A stretch of DNA of 64,000 nucleotides from Donghicola mangrovi (GTDB lineage: Bacteria; Pseudomonadota; Alphaproteobacteria; Rhodobacterales; Rhodobacteraceae), in contig NZ_JABCJE010000005.1 in the NCBI RefSeq assembly GCF_013377535.1, forward strand, positions 124,001-188,000, given 5' to 3'. Positions 36,022 through 45,424 of the stretch are shown here, one piece after another (the stretch's first letter is position 1; the number at the start of each line of letters is the position of its first letter). The translations under genes and the position numbers were made by a program. The notes beneath the pieces are model-generated. The model made no database searches, had not been told where the DNA came from, and saw only the letters and a program-made list of their open reading frames with translations.

Positions 36022-36768
36022 TTACTGCGCGGTGTAGCCGCCATCGACCAGATGGTACGATCCGGTGATAAAGCTGGCCTGATCCGACAGCAGATAGGCG
36101 ACCAGAGTGGCGACCTCGGACGGGTCAGCCAGACGCTGCAGGGCGTGTTTCTGGGCCAGTGCGGTTTGGGTCTGGGCATCCAGCGTCTTGTCCACCAGCG
36201 GCGTGTGCACGAAGCCCGGCCCGACGGCTGTAACGCGGATGTTGTCTGTCGCGTGTTCAAGCGCGGCGGATTTGGTCAACCCGACCACCCCGTGTTTCGC
36301 GGCCACATAGGCGGACGAACCCGCAATCCCCACCGATCCCAGAATCGAGGCGATGTTCACAATCGCGCCGCCGCCAGTTTTCTTCATCTCGGGAATCGCG
36401 AATCGCATCCCCAGGAAGACCCCGATCAGATTCACGTCGATGACTTTTCTGAAACTGTCGGTGGGATAGTCCCCGACCGGCGCGTTCGCCCCGCCGATTC
36501 CCGCGTTATTCACCAGATAATCGAGTCGGCCCGTTTTCTCGGTCGCGAATCGAATCATCTTTTTCACTGATTCTTCGTCACTCACATCCACCGTGGTCGC
36601 CAGAGAATCGCCGTTCAGGGACTCGGCGGCCTCGTCTGCTTTGGTCTGGTCCAGATCGGCGACAATGACCTTGGCGCCTGAGGCGGCCAGTTCCTGCGCG
36701 ATGGCGTACCCGATGCCAGAGGCGGCACCCGTGACGATGGCGGTTTTACCGGAAAAATCGATATTCAT
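36022..36768 (-). CDS. short-chain dehydrogenase/reductase
   Basis: 248 residues, classical SDR: cofactor motif TGAASGIG (about 13-20), NNAG (about 86-89) and catalytic Ser-Tyr-Lys in SSAYVAAKHG (YxxxK). An acidic residue at the second beta strand (VADLDQT) favours NAD(H). Substrate unknown; resembles 3-hydroxyacyl or polyol dehydrogenases. AAAGGAGC ribosome site. Its upstream region has ACCGCA/TGCGGT (36783-36800), a 6-bp inverted repeat that may be an operator. Confidence 0.9.
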   Translation of the reverse strand: MNIDFSGKTAIVTGAASGIGYAIAQELAASGAKVIVADLDQTKADEAAESLNGDSLATTVDVSDEESVKKMIRFATEKTGRLDYLVNNAGIGGANAPVGDYPTDSFRKVIDVNLIGVFLGMRFAIPEMKKTGGGAIVNIASILGSVGIAGSSAYVAAKHGVVGLTKSAALEHATDNIRVTAVGPGFVHTPLVDKTLDAQTQTALAQKHALQRLADPSEVATLVAYLLSDQASFITGSYHLVDGGYTAQ

Positions 36769-36959
36769 AATCAGCTCCTTTCACCGCAAAACTGTGCGGT
36801 TAGGGCTGATTTGGGGCCGATTTTCGCCAAAGGAACCGCAGATCGCGAACGCGTGTGTGTGCCACTGCATACCAAGCGGCGCAGAAAGGCACGGAACCAA
36901 AACGGCAAATGCACAGCACTTGGCTAAGGCAGATTTTCTAGCGATCTGGGGAAGTTAGA

Positions 36960-37034
<75 letters not shown>

Positions 37035-37202
37035 ATCCTGTGCTGAAAGGTCTGTCTGATCAGTGACTTAGCTGGTTCGTTTCCGATCCGTCTGCCGTGT
37101 CGCTGTGTCAGCGCCCTTTCGGTGAGGGGGCTTCTAATAACAAAATTCAGGGTGTGCAAGCGCAATCTGGACGGTTTTTTCATCTAGCTGTAGGAACAGG
37201 CC

Positions 37203-37358
37203 ATGAAAAAAGATTCCGAGCCCCAGAACCCCAAGAAATACAAGGATCCTAGCCGCGAGGATCGGCTCAAGGCTGCGCTGAAGGCGAACATGGCCAAGCG
37301 CAAGGCTCAGGCAAAGGCCCGAAAAGATTCATCCGAGCAGGATAAGGAAGAGAGTTAA
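37203..37358 (+). CDS. small highly charged protein upstream of murA
   Basis: 51 residues, about half Lys, Arg, Asp and Glu, with a predicted amphipathic helix around [28 protein letters not shown] precedes the ATG and its TAA shares one base with the murA ATG (TAATG), so the two are probably translationally coupled. I know of small basic genes in this position in related genomes, but no function. Its coding character is supported by the ribosome site and the precise overlap. Confidence 0.75.
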   Translation: MKKDSEPQNPKKYKDPSREDRLKAALKANMAKRKAQAKARKDSSEQDKEES

Positions 37359-38626
37359 TGGATTCGATCATCGTACAAGGCGGCACTGAACTGCGCGGCC
37401 AGATCCCGATTGCCGGCGCAAAGAATGCCTGTCTGACGCTGATGCCCGCGACTCTGCTGTCCGACGAGCCGCTGACCCTGACCAACGCGCCGCGTCTGTC
37501 GGACATCCGCACCATGACCACCCTGCTGCAATCGCTGGGTGCCGAAGTTCAGGGCCTGAACGAAGGCCGCGTGCTGGCGATGTCGTCCCACGGGATCGAC
37601 AACCACAAGGCCGACTATGACATCGTCCGCAAAATGCGCGCGTCGATTCTGGTGTTGGGCCCGATGCTGGCCCGCGAAGGCCACGCGATCGTGTCGCTGC
37701 CCGGCGGCTGCGCCATTGGTGCGCGCCCCGTTGACCTGCACCTGACCGCTCTGGAAGCGATGGGCGCAGAGCTAGAGCTGAAGGATGGCTATGTCCACGC
37801 CAAGGCGCTGGGTGGCCTCAAGGGCGGGATCGTCGATTTCCGCTTTGCTTCGGTCGGTGCAACCGAGAACGCCCTGATGGCCGCGACTCTGGCCAAAGGC
37901 ACCACCGTCCTGAACAACGCCGCACGCGAGCCCGAGATCGTCGATCTGGCGAAACTGCTCCGCGCGATGGGTGCTCAGATCGAGGGCGAAGGCACCAGCC
38001 GCATCGAAATTCAGGGCGTGGACCGTCTGCATGGCGCGACCCATCAGGTTGTCGCGGACCGTATCGAGATGGGCACCTATATGCTGGCCCCTGCCATCGC
38101 AGGCGGCGAGGTCGAGGTTGTCGGCGGCTCCATCGACCTGCTGGGGGCGTTCGTTGAAAAGCTCGAGGCGGCTGGCGTTTCGGTCACTGCCACCGAGAAC
38201 GGCGTGAAGGTTTCGCGCAAGAATGGCCGTGTGGATGCCGTGGACGTGACCACCGAGCCCTATCCCGGCTTCCCGACCGACCTTCAGGCGCAGTTCATGG
38301 CGATGATGTGTACCGCCAACGGCTCTTGCGTGCTGGAAGAGAAGATCTTCGAGAATCGCTTCATGCACGCCCCGGAACTGACCCGTATGGGCGCGAATAT
38401 CGAAGTGCACGGCGGCACCGCCAAAGTGACCGGCGTTGAACGTCTGCGCGGCGCGCCCGTTATGGCGACCGACCTGCGGGCCTCGGTTTCGCTGATTCTG
38501 GCCGGTCTGGCCGCCGAAGGAGAGACCCGCGTGAACCGCGTCTATCACCTCGACCGCGGTTACGAGAGCGTCGAGACCAAGCTGGGTGCCTGCGGCGCCA
38601 AGATCGAAAGGGTCAAGGAAGAGTGA
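37358..38626 (+). CDS. murA: UDP-N-acetylglucosamine 1-carboxyvinyltransferase
   Basis: First committed step of peptidoglycan synthesis: enolpyruvyl transfer from PEP to UDP-GlcNAc. 422 residues. Lys22 (in GAKNACLTL) and the loop cysteine Cys118 in [13 protein letters not shown] are present; Cys at this position is the fosfomycin-sensitive form. Translationally linked to the 51-residue gene upstream and to DUF2948 downstream (GTGA overlap). Confidence 0.97.
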   Translation: MDSIIVQGGTELRGQIPIAGAKNACLTLMPATLLSDEPLTLTNAPRLSDIRTMTTLLQSLGAEVQGLNEGRVLAMSSHGIDNHKADYDIVRKMRASILVLGPMLAREGHAIVSLPGGCAIGARPVDLHLTALEAMGAELELKDGYVHAKALGGLKGGIVDFRFASVGATENALMAATLAKGTTVLNNAAREPEIVDLAKLLRAMGAQIEGEGTSRIEIQGVDRLHGATHQVVADRIEMGTYMLAPAIAGGEVEVVGGSIDLLGAFVEKLEAAGVSVTATENGVKVSRKNGRVDAVDVTTEPYPGFPTDLQAQFMAMMCTANGSCVLEEKIFENRFMHAPELTRMGANIEVHGGTAKVTGVERLRGAPVMATDLRASVSLILAGLAAEGETRVNRVYHLDRGYESVETKLGACGAKIERVKEE

Positions 38627-39087
38627 CACAGGACGCCCGTTTCGAAGATGCCGGTCCCAAGCCCGTTAACCTCGGGGCGATGGATGCCGATGACCTGAGC
38701 GTGATCTCGGCGCTGGTGCAGGATTCGGTCCTGCCCGCCGCCGAGATGAAGTTCGACCGCGGGGCAGGGCGCTTTGCCCTGCTGCTGAACCGCTTTCGCT
38801 GGGAGGACAAGTCCGCCCCCCGCCCCGAGCGTGTGCAGTCGGTGCTGGCCTTTGAAACCGTGCGCGCCGTGTCGTCCCAAGGGATCGACCGCAGCGACAA
38901 GGACACCGTTCTGTCGCTGCTGTCCGTCGAGTTCACCGAAACCGAGGCCCCCAGCGGCCATATCACCCTGCATTTTGCAGGCGATGGCGCCCTGCGCCTG
39001 ACGGTCGAGGCGATCGAGGCGAACCTGCGCGACGTGACCCGTCCCTATTACGCCCCCTCGGGCAAAGTGCCGGATCACGGCGCATGA
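38623..39087 (+). CDS. DUF2948 family protein
   Basis: 154 residues, cytosolic, alphaproteobacterial family of unknown function. Starts with GTG at 38623 overlapping the murA TGA. Family-typical segments are [17 protein letters not shown] and [12 protein letters not shown]. Position after murA and near hisD is conserved in related genomes. ATGA overlap with the following acetyltransferase gene. Confidence 0.88.
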   Translation: MTQDARFEDAGPKPVNLGAMDADDLSVISALVQDSVLPAAEMKFDRGAGRFALLLNRFRWEDKSAPRPERVQSVLAFETVRAVSSQGIDRSDKDTVLSLLSVEFTETEAPSGHITLHFAGDGALRLTVEAIEANLRDVTRPYYAPSGKVPDHGA

Positions 39088-39581
39088 TCCGCCAACTGGA
39101 GGTCGCCGAGGCTCAGGCCCTGTTTGACCTCTGGCTTGAGGGGCTCGAGGCGTTTCCCTTTGCCTTCCTGCGCTCGGCCGACGAAGGGCGGGCGCTAGAT
39201 CCCTCGCGCTTTGAGCCGGGGCTGGCGGCAGGCCAGTTCTGGGGGGCTTTCGATCAGGGGGAATTGGTCGGCTATGCGTGCCTGCAGGGGTTCACCTTGG
39301 CGCGGCAAAAGCATCTGGCGGATTTCGGCCCCTTTTACGTGCGGTCCACGATGCAGGGGCGCGGTTTCGGCCGTGCCTTGTGCCAAGCGATGATCGACCA
39401 CGCCCGCCAGAAGGGATTCTTGCAGCTGGAACTGACGGTCTGGTCCGAGAACCACGCGGCTATTCGACTGTATGAAAGTCTGGGCTTTCGGCGGTTCGGA
39501 TGCCGCCCGCGCTCGGTCATCATCGACGGGCAGCCGTGCGACGATCTGCTGATGGCGCTGATGCTGGATGAACAGACGTAG
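39084..39581 (+). CDS. GNAT family N-acetyltransferase
   Basis: 165 residues. The acetyl-CoA loop reads RSTMQGRGFGRALCQ (Q-x-x-G-x-G/A type), followed by NHAAIRLYESLGFRR, a standard GNAT C-terminal signature. Substrate unknown. It lies between DUF2948 (overlap) and hisD (61 bp), an accessory gene in an otherwise conserved block. Confidence 0.85.
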   Translation: MIRQLEVAEAQALFDLWLEGLEAFPFAFLRSADEGRALDPSRFEPGLAAGQFWGAFDQGELVGYACLQGFTLARQKHLADFGPFYVRSTMQGRGFGRALCQAMIDHARQKGFLQLELTVWSENHAAIRLYESLGFRRFGCRPRSVIIDGQPCDDLLMALMLDEQT

Positions 39582-39642
39582 TTCTTGAGCACTGCGCCCC
39601 TGCGGTCTATGTCTGCGCCCGTAATATTAGGAGCCGCAGTCC

Positions 39643-40944
39643 ATGCCCGTATTCCTGTCCACCCGTGACGCCGATTTCGAAGACCAGTTCACCGCGCTGC
39701 TCGGTGCCAAGCGCGAGGACAGCCCCGATGTGGATCATATCGTGGCGGAAATCATCGCGGACGTGCGGGCGCGCGGCGACGAGGCTCTGCTGGAATACAC
39801 CGCAAAATTCGACCGCATGGACCTGAGCGCGGATCAGCTGGCGTTCAGCGAGGCCGAGATGGACGCCCTGATCGCCCAAGTCCCCGCCGAGGAACGCGAG
39901 GCGCTGGAACTGGCTGCGGCCCGTATCCGCGCCTATCACGAACGCCAGATGCCCGAAGACCAGCGTTGGATTGATGAGAGCGGCGCAGAACTGGGCTGGC
40001 GTTGGACGGCTGTGTCTGCGGCGGGCCTCTATGTGCCCGGTGGCTTGGCGTCCTATCCCAGCTCGGTGCTGATGAACGCGATTCCCGCCAAGGTGGCTGG
40101 CGTCAAACGTCTGGCGATCACGGTGCCGACCCCCGATGGTATTGCGAACCCGCTGGTTCTGCTGGCCGCCCGTCTGGCCGGTGTGGACGAAGTCTACCGC
40201 GTGGGCGGCGCGCAGGCCGTGGCCGCGCTGGCCTATGGCACCGACACCATCAAGCCCGTGGACAAGATCACCGGCCCCGGCAACGCCTTTGTCGCGGCGG
40301 CCAAGCGCCGTGTGTTCGGCAAGGTCGGTATCGACATGATCGCGGGCCCCTCGGAAATTCTGGTGATCGCGGATCAGGACAACAACCCCGACTGGATCGC
40401 GCTGGACCTCCTTAGCCAAGCCGAGCACGACGAAAGCGCGCAGTCCATCCTGATCACCGACAGCGAAGCGTTTGCCCGTGATGTCTGCGCCTCGGTCGAG
40501 GCCTATCTGGAAACGCTGGAGCGCCGCGCGATTGCCGGTGCCAGCTGGCGTGATTTCGGCGCGGTCATTCTGGTGGACAATCTGGATCAGGCTGCGGCGC
40601 TGTCCGACCGCATCGCGCCTGAACATCTGGAACTGTGCGTGGCCGATCCTGACGCGCTATCGGAAAAGATTACCCATGCGGGCGCGATCTTCCTTGGGGC
40701 TTGGACGCCCGAGGCGATCGGCGACTATGTGGGCGGCCCCAACCACGTTCTGCCCACCGCGCGGTCTGCCCGTTTCAGCTCTGGCCTGTCGGTGATGGAT
40801 TTCGTCAAGCGCACCACGCTGGCCAAGATGACCCCCGCCGCCCTGCGCGCCATCGGCCCCGCTGCCGAAGTGCTGGCGAAATCCGAAAGCCTTCAGTCCC
40901 ACGGCCTGTCCGTGACTGCGCGTCTGAAGTCGCTGAACGACTAA
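39643..40944 (+). CDS. hisD: histidinol dehydrogenase
   Basis: Zinc enzyme performing the last two steps of histidine synthesis (histidinol to histidine, NAD+). 433 residues. Characteristic segments: [21 protein letters not shown]-type loop, [26 protein letters not shown] and the C-terminal [23 protein letters not shown] precedes the ATG. No other his genes are in the window. Part of the conserved murA-to-yacG backbone. Confidence 0.97.
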   Translation: MPVFLSTRDADFEDQFTALLGAKREDSPDVDHIVAEIIADVRARGDEALLEYTAKFDRMDLSADQLAFSEAEMDALIAQVPAEEREALELAAARIRAYHERQMPEDQRWIDESGAELGWRWTAVSAAGLYVPGGLASYPSSVLMNAIPAKVAGVKRLAITVPTPDGIANPLVLLAARLAGVDEVYRVGGAQAVAALAYGTDTIKPVDKITGPGNAFVAAAKRRVFGKVGIDMIAGPSEILVIADQDNNPDWIALDLLSQAEHDESAQSILITDSEAFARDVCASVEAYLETLERRAIAGASWRDFGAVILVDNLDQAAALSDRIAPEHLELCVADPDALSEKITHAGAIFLGAWTPEAIGDYVGGPNHVLPTARSARFSSGLSVMDFVKRTTLAKMTPAALRAIGPAAEVLAKSESLQSHGLSVTARLKSLND

Positions 40945-40956
40945 GAGGGCAGGGCC

Positions 40957-41367
40957 ATGACGACCATCTACCACAACCCCCGCTGCAGCAAATCGCGCAA
41001 CGCGCTGACGATCCTGACCGCAGCGGGCGAAGCCCCCGAGGTGGTCGAATACCTGAAAACCGGCTGGACCCGTGACCAGCTGGTTGCCCTGTTCGCACAG
41101 GCCGGGATCACCGCCCGCGATGCCCTGCGCAAGGGCGAAACCGTGGCCAAGGAACTGGGTCTGGCAGACGCGGACGAGGGGCAAATCCTTGATGCGATGG
41201 TCCAGCACCCCATTCTGGTCGAAAGACCCATCGTGACCTCTCCGAAAGGGACAGCGTTATGCCGTCCGATGTCGAATCTGCTGCCGCTCTTGGCACAGCC
41301 CGTGCAAGGGCCGATTCTGGACGGATCGGGCAAGGTTCTGGTCGATGAAAAAGGGAACGCCCTGTGA
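40957..41367 (+). CDS. arsC: glutaredoxin-dependent arsenate reductase
   Basis: 136 residues, ArsC/Spx-like thioredoxin fold; reduces arsenate to arsenite using glutaredoxin. The nucleophile is Cys10 in NPRCSKSRN; the arginine segment [13 protein letters not shown] and VERPIV are as in ArsC. The plasmid R773 type carries Arg60/94/107; I did not align these. Starts 12 bp after hisD and overlaps arsH (GTGA). No efflux pump or ArsR is adjacent. Confidence 0.88.
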   Translation: MTTIYHNPRCSKSRNALTILTAAGEAPEVVEYLKTGWTRDQLVALFAQAGITARDALRKGETVAKELGLADADEGQILDAMVQHPILVERPIVTSPKGTALCRPMSNLLPLLAQPVQGPILDGSGKVLVDEKGNAL

Positions 41368-42074
41368 CGGATACGCCGAATATTGATGACTCGCTGTTTC
41401 AGGCGGTGGATTTCGAACGACTGTTCAACGTCGAGCGCAGTACCCACGCCCCGCGAATCCTGATCCTGTACGGATCGCTGCGTGAACGCTCTTACTCTCG
41501 CCTTCTGGCCGAAGAGGCCGCCCGCCTGCTGACGCGCTATGGCGCCGAGGTGCGGTTCTTTGACCCCAAGGGTCTGCCCCTGCCGGACGCCGAAGAGGCT
41601 AGCCACCCCAAGGTTGTCGAACTGCGCGAACTGGCCCAATGGGCCGAGGGCATGGTCTGGTCCAGCCCCGAACGCCACGGCGCGATGACCGCCGTGATGA
41701 AGGCCCAGATCGACTGGATACCGCTGGCTTTGGGCGGCGTGCGCCCGACCCAAGGCAAAACGCTGGCCCTGCTGCAGGTCTGCGGCGGCAGCCAAAGTTT
41801 CAACACTGTCAACCAGATGCGCGTTCTGGGTCGCTGGATGCGGATGCTGACCATCCCCAACCAGAGCAGCGTTGCCAAAGCCTTTAACGAGTTCGACGAA
41901 GTCGGCCGGATGCTGGCCAGCCCCTATTACAACCGCGTGGTGGATGTGATGGAAGAGCTGGTGAAATTCACCTGGCTGACCCGCGATTTGAACAGCTATT
42001 TGCTGGATCGCTACAGCGAACGGGTCGAAACCGCCGAGGAACTTTCGAAGCGGGTTAATCAGAAGGCACTATAA
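41364..42074 (+). CDS. arsH: ArsH organoarsenical oxidase (NADPH-dependent FMN protein)
   Basis: 236 residues, flavodoxin-like fold. The FMN loop is [17 protein letters not shown], and [23 protein letters not shown] and VCGGSQSFN are ArsH signatures. Members oxidise trivalent methylarsenite or aromatic arsenicals and also reduce quinones or metals. Starts with GTG overlapping the arsC stop. Forms an arsC-arsH pair without a pump or methyltransferase. Confidence 0.9.
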   Translation: MTDTPNIDDSLFQAVDFERLFNVERSTHAPRILILYGSLRERSYSRLLAEEAARLLTRYGAEVRFFDPKGLPLPDAEEASHPKVVELRELAQWAEGMVWSSPERHGAMTAVMKAQIDWIPLALGGVRPTQGKTLALLQVCGGSQSFNTVNQMRVLGRWMRMLTIPNQSSVAKAFNEFDEVGRMLASPYYNRVVDVMEELVKFTWLTRDLNSYLLDRYSERVETAEELSKRVNQKAL

Positions 42075-42105
42075 TTCGTATTGCGCTTGCGCCTTTCGAG
42101 GGTGT

Positions 42106-42142
42106 CACTAAAATTACTTGTGCAACAAAGTAATCGTTAGTG
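42106..42142 (+). promoter_or_regulatory. stem-loop leader before UPF0262 gene
   Basis: CACTAA (42106-42111) pairs with TTAGTG (42137-42142) and ATTACTT (42113-42119) with AAGTAAT (42128-42134), leaving an 8-nt loop GTGCAACA. It ends 7 nt before the UPF0262 ATG, which has only CCCCCTC in the ribosome-site position. No T-run follows, so it is not a classical terminator. Confidence 0.5.
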
Positions 42143-42149
42143 CCCCCTC

Positions 42150-42629
42150 ATGTCCCGTATTACAAACATCACTCTGGACGACAGCGCCCTCCCGCCGCCG
42201 ACCCCCGAGATCGAGCAAGAACGCCGTGTGGCCATGTTCGATCTGCTCGAGGATAACAGCCTCATCCTGCCCCAACGCGATGACCGCCCTGCGCCCGATG
42301 GCCCCTACCATCTGGACCTGTCGATCCGCGACAAGCGTCTGGTGTTCGATCTGAACACCGAAGGCGGCGAAAAGGCCGCCGAATTCCACCTGTCTCTTGG
42401 ACCGTTCCGTCAGGTGGTCAAAGACTACTTCCAGATCTGCGCCAGCTACTTTGACGCGGTGAAGAAGATGCCCCCCAGCCAGATCGAGGCAATCGATATG
42501 GCCCGTCGCGGCATCCACAACGAAGGCGCGCGTATCCTGCAAGAGCGGCTGGAAGGCAAAGCCGAGCTGGATATCGACACCGCGCGGCGTCTGTTCACCC
42601 TGATCTGCGTTCTGCACTTCGGAGGGTAA
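42150..42629 (+). CDS. UPF0262 family protein
   Basis: 159 residues, cytosolic, conserved alphaproteobacterial family without assigned function. Recognised from MSRITNITLDDSAL, the IEQERRVAMFDLLEDN segment and the ICASYFDAVK helix. Normally the immediate neighbour of hisD; here arsC-arsH separates them. No Shine-Dalgarno is visible before the ATG. The following phosphatase gene starts 4 bp after its stop. Confidence 0.9.
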   Translation: MSRITNITLDDSALPPPTPEIEQERRVAMFDLLEDNSLILPQRDDRPAPDGPYHLDLSIRDKRLVFDLNTEGGEKAAEFHLSLGPFRQVVKDYFQICASYFDAVKKMPPSQIEAIDMARRGIHNEGARILQERLEGKAELDIDTARRLFTLICVLHFGG

Positions 42630-42632
42630 TTC

Positions 42633-43094
42633 TTGACGCGCGACTTGCCTCAGTCGGTCTTGTTCTGCTGCGATCACAACGCGGTGCGTTCCCCCATGGC
42701 CGAGGGCTTGATGAAGAAGCTCTATGGTCAGCAATGCTATGTCCAATCTGTCGGCGTAAAGAACGACATGGAGATCGACGGGTTTGCCGTTTCTGTCTGC
42801 AAGGAGGTCGGGGTCGAGTTGGACCGGCACCGATCCCGCAGCTTCGATGAGATGGAGCAATGGGGCGATGATATTTCGTCCTATGACCTGATCATTGCGT
42901 TGTCGCCGGCCAGCCAGCGGCGCGCGTTGGAGCTGACCCGGTACTTCCATCTCGACGTAGACTATTGGCCTATCTTGGATCCGACAGGATTGGGTGAAAC
43001 TCGGGAGGCGAAGCTGGTTCAGTACAGGGCGGCTCGTGACCAGATTACCCAGCGGTTGACCGATGCGTTCGGGCCGCCAGAGACCGAGGAATAA
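42633..43094 (+). CDS. low-molecular-weight protein tyrosine phosphatase family protein
   Basis: 153 residues. The phosphate loop C-x5-R is FCCDHNAVRS (Cys13, Arg19); the usual glycine-asparagine reads His-Asn. The C-terminal general acid is plausibly Asp in ILDPTG. Either a phosphatase or an arsenate reductase of the same fold. TTG start at 42633 with GGAGGG upstream. Conserved partner of UPF0262; often annotated as arsenate reductase in error. Confidence 0.82.
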   Translation: MTRDLPQSVLFCCDHNAVRSPMAEGLMKKLYGQQCYVQSVGVKNDMEIDGFAVSVCKEVGVELDRHRSRSFDEMEQWGDDISSYDLIIALSPASQRRALELTRYFHLDVDYWPILDPTGLGETREAKLVQYRAARDQITQRLTDAFGPPETEE

Positions 43095-43493
43095 ATGAGC
43101 GCGATTGAAGTACTTCGTCGTTATTACGACGCGTTTAATGCAGGCGACACCGATGGGATGCTGGACTGTCTGTCCGATGACGTGGCCCACCACGTCAACG
43201 AGGGCAACATCCGCGTCGGCAAGGAAAAGTTCGCCGAGTTCAACGCGCACATGACCCGCTGCTACAAAGAGAATCTGACCGACATGGTCCTGTTCGAGGC
43301 CGAAAATGGCACCCGCGCGGCGGCGGAATTCATCGTGAACGGCACCTATCTGACCACAGACGAAGGCCTGCCCGAAGCGCGCGGCCAGACCTATCGCCTA
43401 CCTGCGGGGACGTTCTTTAGCCTTGCTGATGGCAAGATCACCCGCGTGGTCACCTATTACAATCTGGCCGACTGGATCCGGCAGGTCCAATGA
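43095..43493 (+). CDS. SnoaL-like / ketosteroid isomerase-fold protein
   Basis: 132 residues, NTF2-like cone fold with EVLRRYYDAFNAGDTDGMLD at the N-terminus and a typical acidic pocket pattern. Members are isomerases, hydrolases or polyketide cyclases; no specific function can be assigned. ATG directly abuts the upstream TAA and the stop overlaps the next gene (ATGA), so it is co-translated with the phosphatase and GNAT genes. Confidence 0.8.
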   Translation: MSAIEVLRRYYDAFNAGDTDGMLDCLSDDVAHHVNEGNIRVGKEKFAEFNAHMTRCYKENLTDMVLFEAENGTRAAAEFIVNGTYLTTDEGLPEARGQTYRLPAGTFFSLADGKITRVVTYYNLADWIRQVQ

Positions 43494-44086
43494 GCCTTCG
43501 GGTCGAAACCCTGAAGGGGGAGGCCCTGCGCGCTGCATTGGATGATGTGGCGCGTCTGCGGATAACCGTGTTTCGCGCGTGGCCCTATCTGTACGATGGC
43601 TCGCTCGACTATGAACGGGAATACCTGCAGGTCTACAAGGACAGCGACAAAACCGTTCTGGTCGGGGCCTTCGATGGCGACCGTCTGGTCGGGGCGGCCA
43701 CAGGCACCCCGATGACCGACCACGCCGAGGATTTCGCCAGCGCCTTTGATGGCTCGGGTTATGACTTGGCCGATATCTTTTACTGCGCCGAATCCGTTCT
43801 GCTGCCGGACTATCGCGGGCAGGGGGCAGGGCATCGGTTCTTTGATCTGAGGGAACAGCACGCCCGCAGCCTTGGCGCGCGTTACACCGCGTTTTGCAGT
43901 GTGCAGCGTCCGGCGGATCACCCGATGCGGCCTTCGGACTATGCCCCGCTGGACCCGTTCTGGCGCAAGCGCGGCTACGCTCCGCTGGAGGGGGTGATTG
44001 CCCATTTCAATTGGAAAGACGTGGGCGAGGCCGAAGAAACCAAAAAGCCGCTGCAGTTTTGGCTGCGCGACTTGACGGTAGAATAA
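43490..44086 (+). CDS. GNAT-fold acetyltransferase
   Basis: 198 residues with a GNAT core: VLVGAFDGDRLVGAATG strand pair and VLLPDYRGQGAGHRFFD acetyl-CoA loop. The C-terminal half is less typical (YAPLDPFWRKRGYAPLEG). Substrate unknown. Last gene of the UPF0262 unit, followed by a 379-bp spacer. Confidence 0.78.
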   Translation: MSLRVETLKGEALRAALDDVARLRITVFRAWPYLYDGSLDYEREYLQVYKDSDKTVLVGAFDGDRLVGAATGTPMTDHAEDFASAFDGSGYDLADIFYCAESVLLPDYRGQGAGHRFFDLREQHARSLGARYTAFCSVQRPADHPMRPSDYAPLDPFWRKRGYAPLEGVIAHFNWKDVGEAEETKKPLQFWLRDLTVE

Positions 44087-44465
44087 TAGGCGAGGGGGCC
44101 AGGGGGTTGGGGGATAGGGTGAAGCGCTCCTTGCGGGCCACTCATACTGTTTTACTGACCGTTGATACTCTTTACCGTCACTCGCAAACCGAACCCAATG
44201 GGAACAACTTCATTCGCGTGGACGGGTTGAAAACGGTCACTCGGAAAAAGATACTTCCGACCAGTGGCGCCGCTGGCGCCCCTCTCTCGATTGCGATCGA
44301 GTAACTTAGATATACAGGTGCTTTGCAGAAATATCATGGGCCCAAGCGTGCAGAATCCGGCTGCCTTTTGTTGGTCGGATAGACTTTTGATCGAATGGTC
44401 AGACACTTGTGGGCATCCAATGCGATTTCTGAATGTGACGTGCCAAGCCGGTAGAGGATCATAAG
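44087..44465. other. 379-bp non-coding spacer, less G+C-rich
   Basis: The longest gene-free stretch. It reads as less G+C-rich than its surroundings. It contains a 6-bp hairpin (CTCGAT/ATCGAG, 44286-44301), a near-repeat GTCACTCGC/GTCACTCGG at about 44175 and 44237, and one candidate promoter at 44227. Short open frames inside lack ribosome sites. It may be the nitrilase control region or remnant DNA. Confidence 0.5.
44227..44255 (+). promoter_or_regulatory. candidate promoter for the nitrilase gene
   Basis: TTGAAA (44227-44232), a 17-bp spacer and GATACT (44250-44255) form a fair sigma70-type promoter, with a long 200-nt leader to the nitrilase-family gene. Confidence 0.35.
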
Positions 44466-45344
44466 ATGAAAGTTGCAACAGCGGCCTATCCGATCGATTG
44501 GCACAACAACTGGGCCAGCTATGCGGACAAGGTCACGCGCTGGGTTCACGACGCCGCCGAAAATGGCGCGCAGATGATGGTGTTTCCGGAATACGGCGCG
44601 ATGGAACTGGCGTCCCTGGCAGGGGCCGAGCAGGCGGGCGATCTGGCGGGATCGATCCGCGCCGTGTCCGACCGCGTCGCCGAGGCTGACGTCCTGCACG
44701 CGCAATTGGCCAAGGATACAGGCGCTTACATTCTGGCAGCCAGTGCGCCCGTGCCCGAGGGGGACTTGGTGGTGAACCGCGCACGGTTTTTTAATCCCGC
44801 GGGTCAGATGGATTGGCAGGACAAACAGATCATGACCCGCTTCGAGCGCGAGGACTGGAGCATCACCGGTGGTGGCCCGCTCAAGGTGTTCGACACGCGC
44901 TTCGGGAAAATCGGCATCCTGATCTGTTATGATTCGGAATTCCCGCTTCTGGCGCGGGCTCTGGTCGACGCGGGATGCGAGGCGATCCTGGTTCCTTCGG
45001 CGACCGAGGCGCTGGCCGGCTATAGCCGCGTGCGGATCGGGGCGATGGCCCGCGCGCTGGAATGCCAGTGCGTGACCGTCATGGCCTCTAACGTCGGAGA
45101 GGCCCCGTGGTGCGAGGCCGTGGACCTGAATGTGGGTCGGGGCGGGGTGTTCTGTCCACCGGATAAAGGGTTTGACGCGACCGGCGTTCTGGCCGAAGGT
45201 GTGCTTAACCAGCCGGGCTGGACCTATGCCGAGGTCGACTTTGACCAGATCGCAGAGGTCCGCAAAAACGGCGCGGTGCTGAATTTGTCCCACTGGGACG
45301 AGCAACTGCCGAGAGTTTCTGCGGCAGAAATTGCACCTTTCTGA
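44466..45344 (+). CDS. carbon-nitrogen hydrolase (nitrilase superfamily)
   Basis: 292 residues with the Glu-Lys-Cys triad: VFPEYG (about Glu42), the lysine in QDKQIMTRFERE and LICYDSEFP (Cys about 158). Hydrolyses amide or nitrile C-N bonds of small molecules; resembles amidase-type members more than true nitrilases. Accessory insertion between the UPF0262 unit and infA. The infA promoter overlaps its stop. No strong ribosome site (AGAGGATCATAAG). Confidence 0.85.
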   Translation: MKVATAAYPIDWHNNWASYADKVTRWVHDAAENGAQMMVFPEYGAMELASLAGAEQAGDLAGSIRAVSDRVAEADVLHAQLAKDTGAYILAASAPVPEGDLVVNRARFFNPAGQMDWQDKQIMTRFEREDWSITGGGPLKVFDTRFGKIGILICYDSEFPLLARALVDAGCEAILVPSATEALAGYSRVRIGAMARALECQCVTVMASNVGEAPWCEAVDLNVGRGGVFCPPDKGFDATGVLAEGVLNQPGWTYAEVDFDQIAEVRKNGAVLNLSHWDEQLPRVSAAEIAPF

Positions 45345-45370
45345 CTTTATCCTTGAAAATCTGCTATAAT
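45341..45370 (+). promoter_or_regulatory. sigma70 promoter of infA
   Basis: A perfect TATAAT at 45365-45370 with CTGACT at 45341-45346 (18-bp spacer). The -35 overlaps the stop of the upstream hydrolase gene; predicted start about 50 nt before infA. Confidence 0.7.
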
Positions 45371-45424
45371 CGGCCCATCTAGTGGCGCGCCCTATATGCG
45401 GGCGAGAATTATGATGGAGTGAAC

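Noticed and set aside
44152-44478. 108-residue minus-strand frame in the long spacer
   Set aside because: No ribosome site, atypical codons and no recognisable motif.
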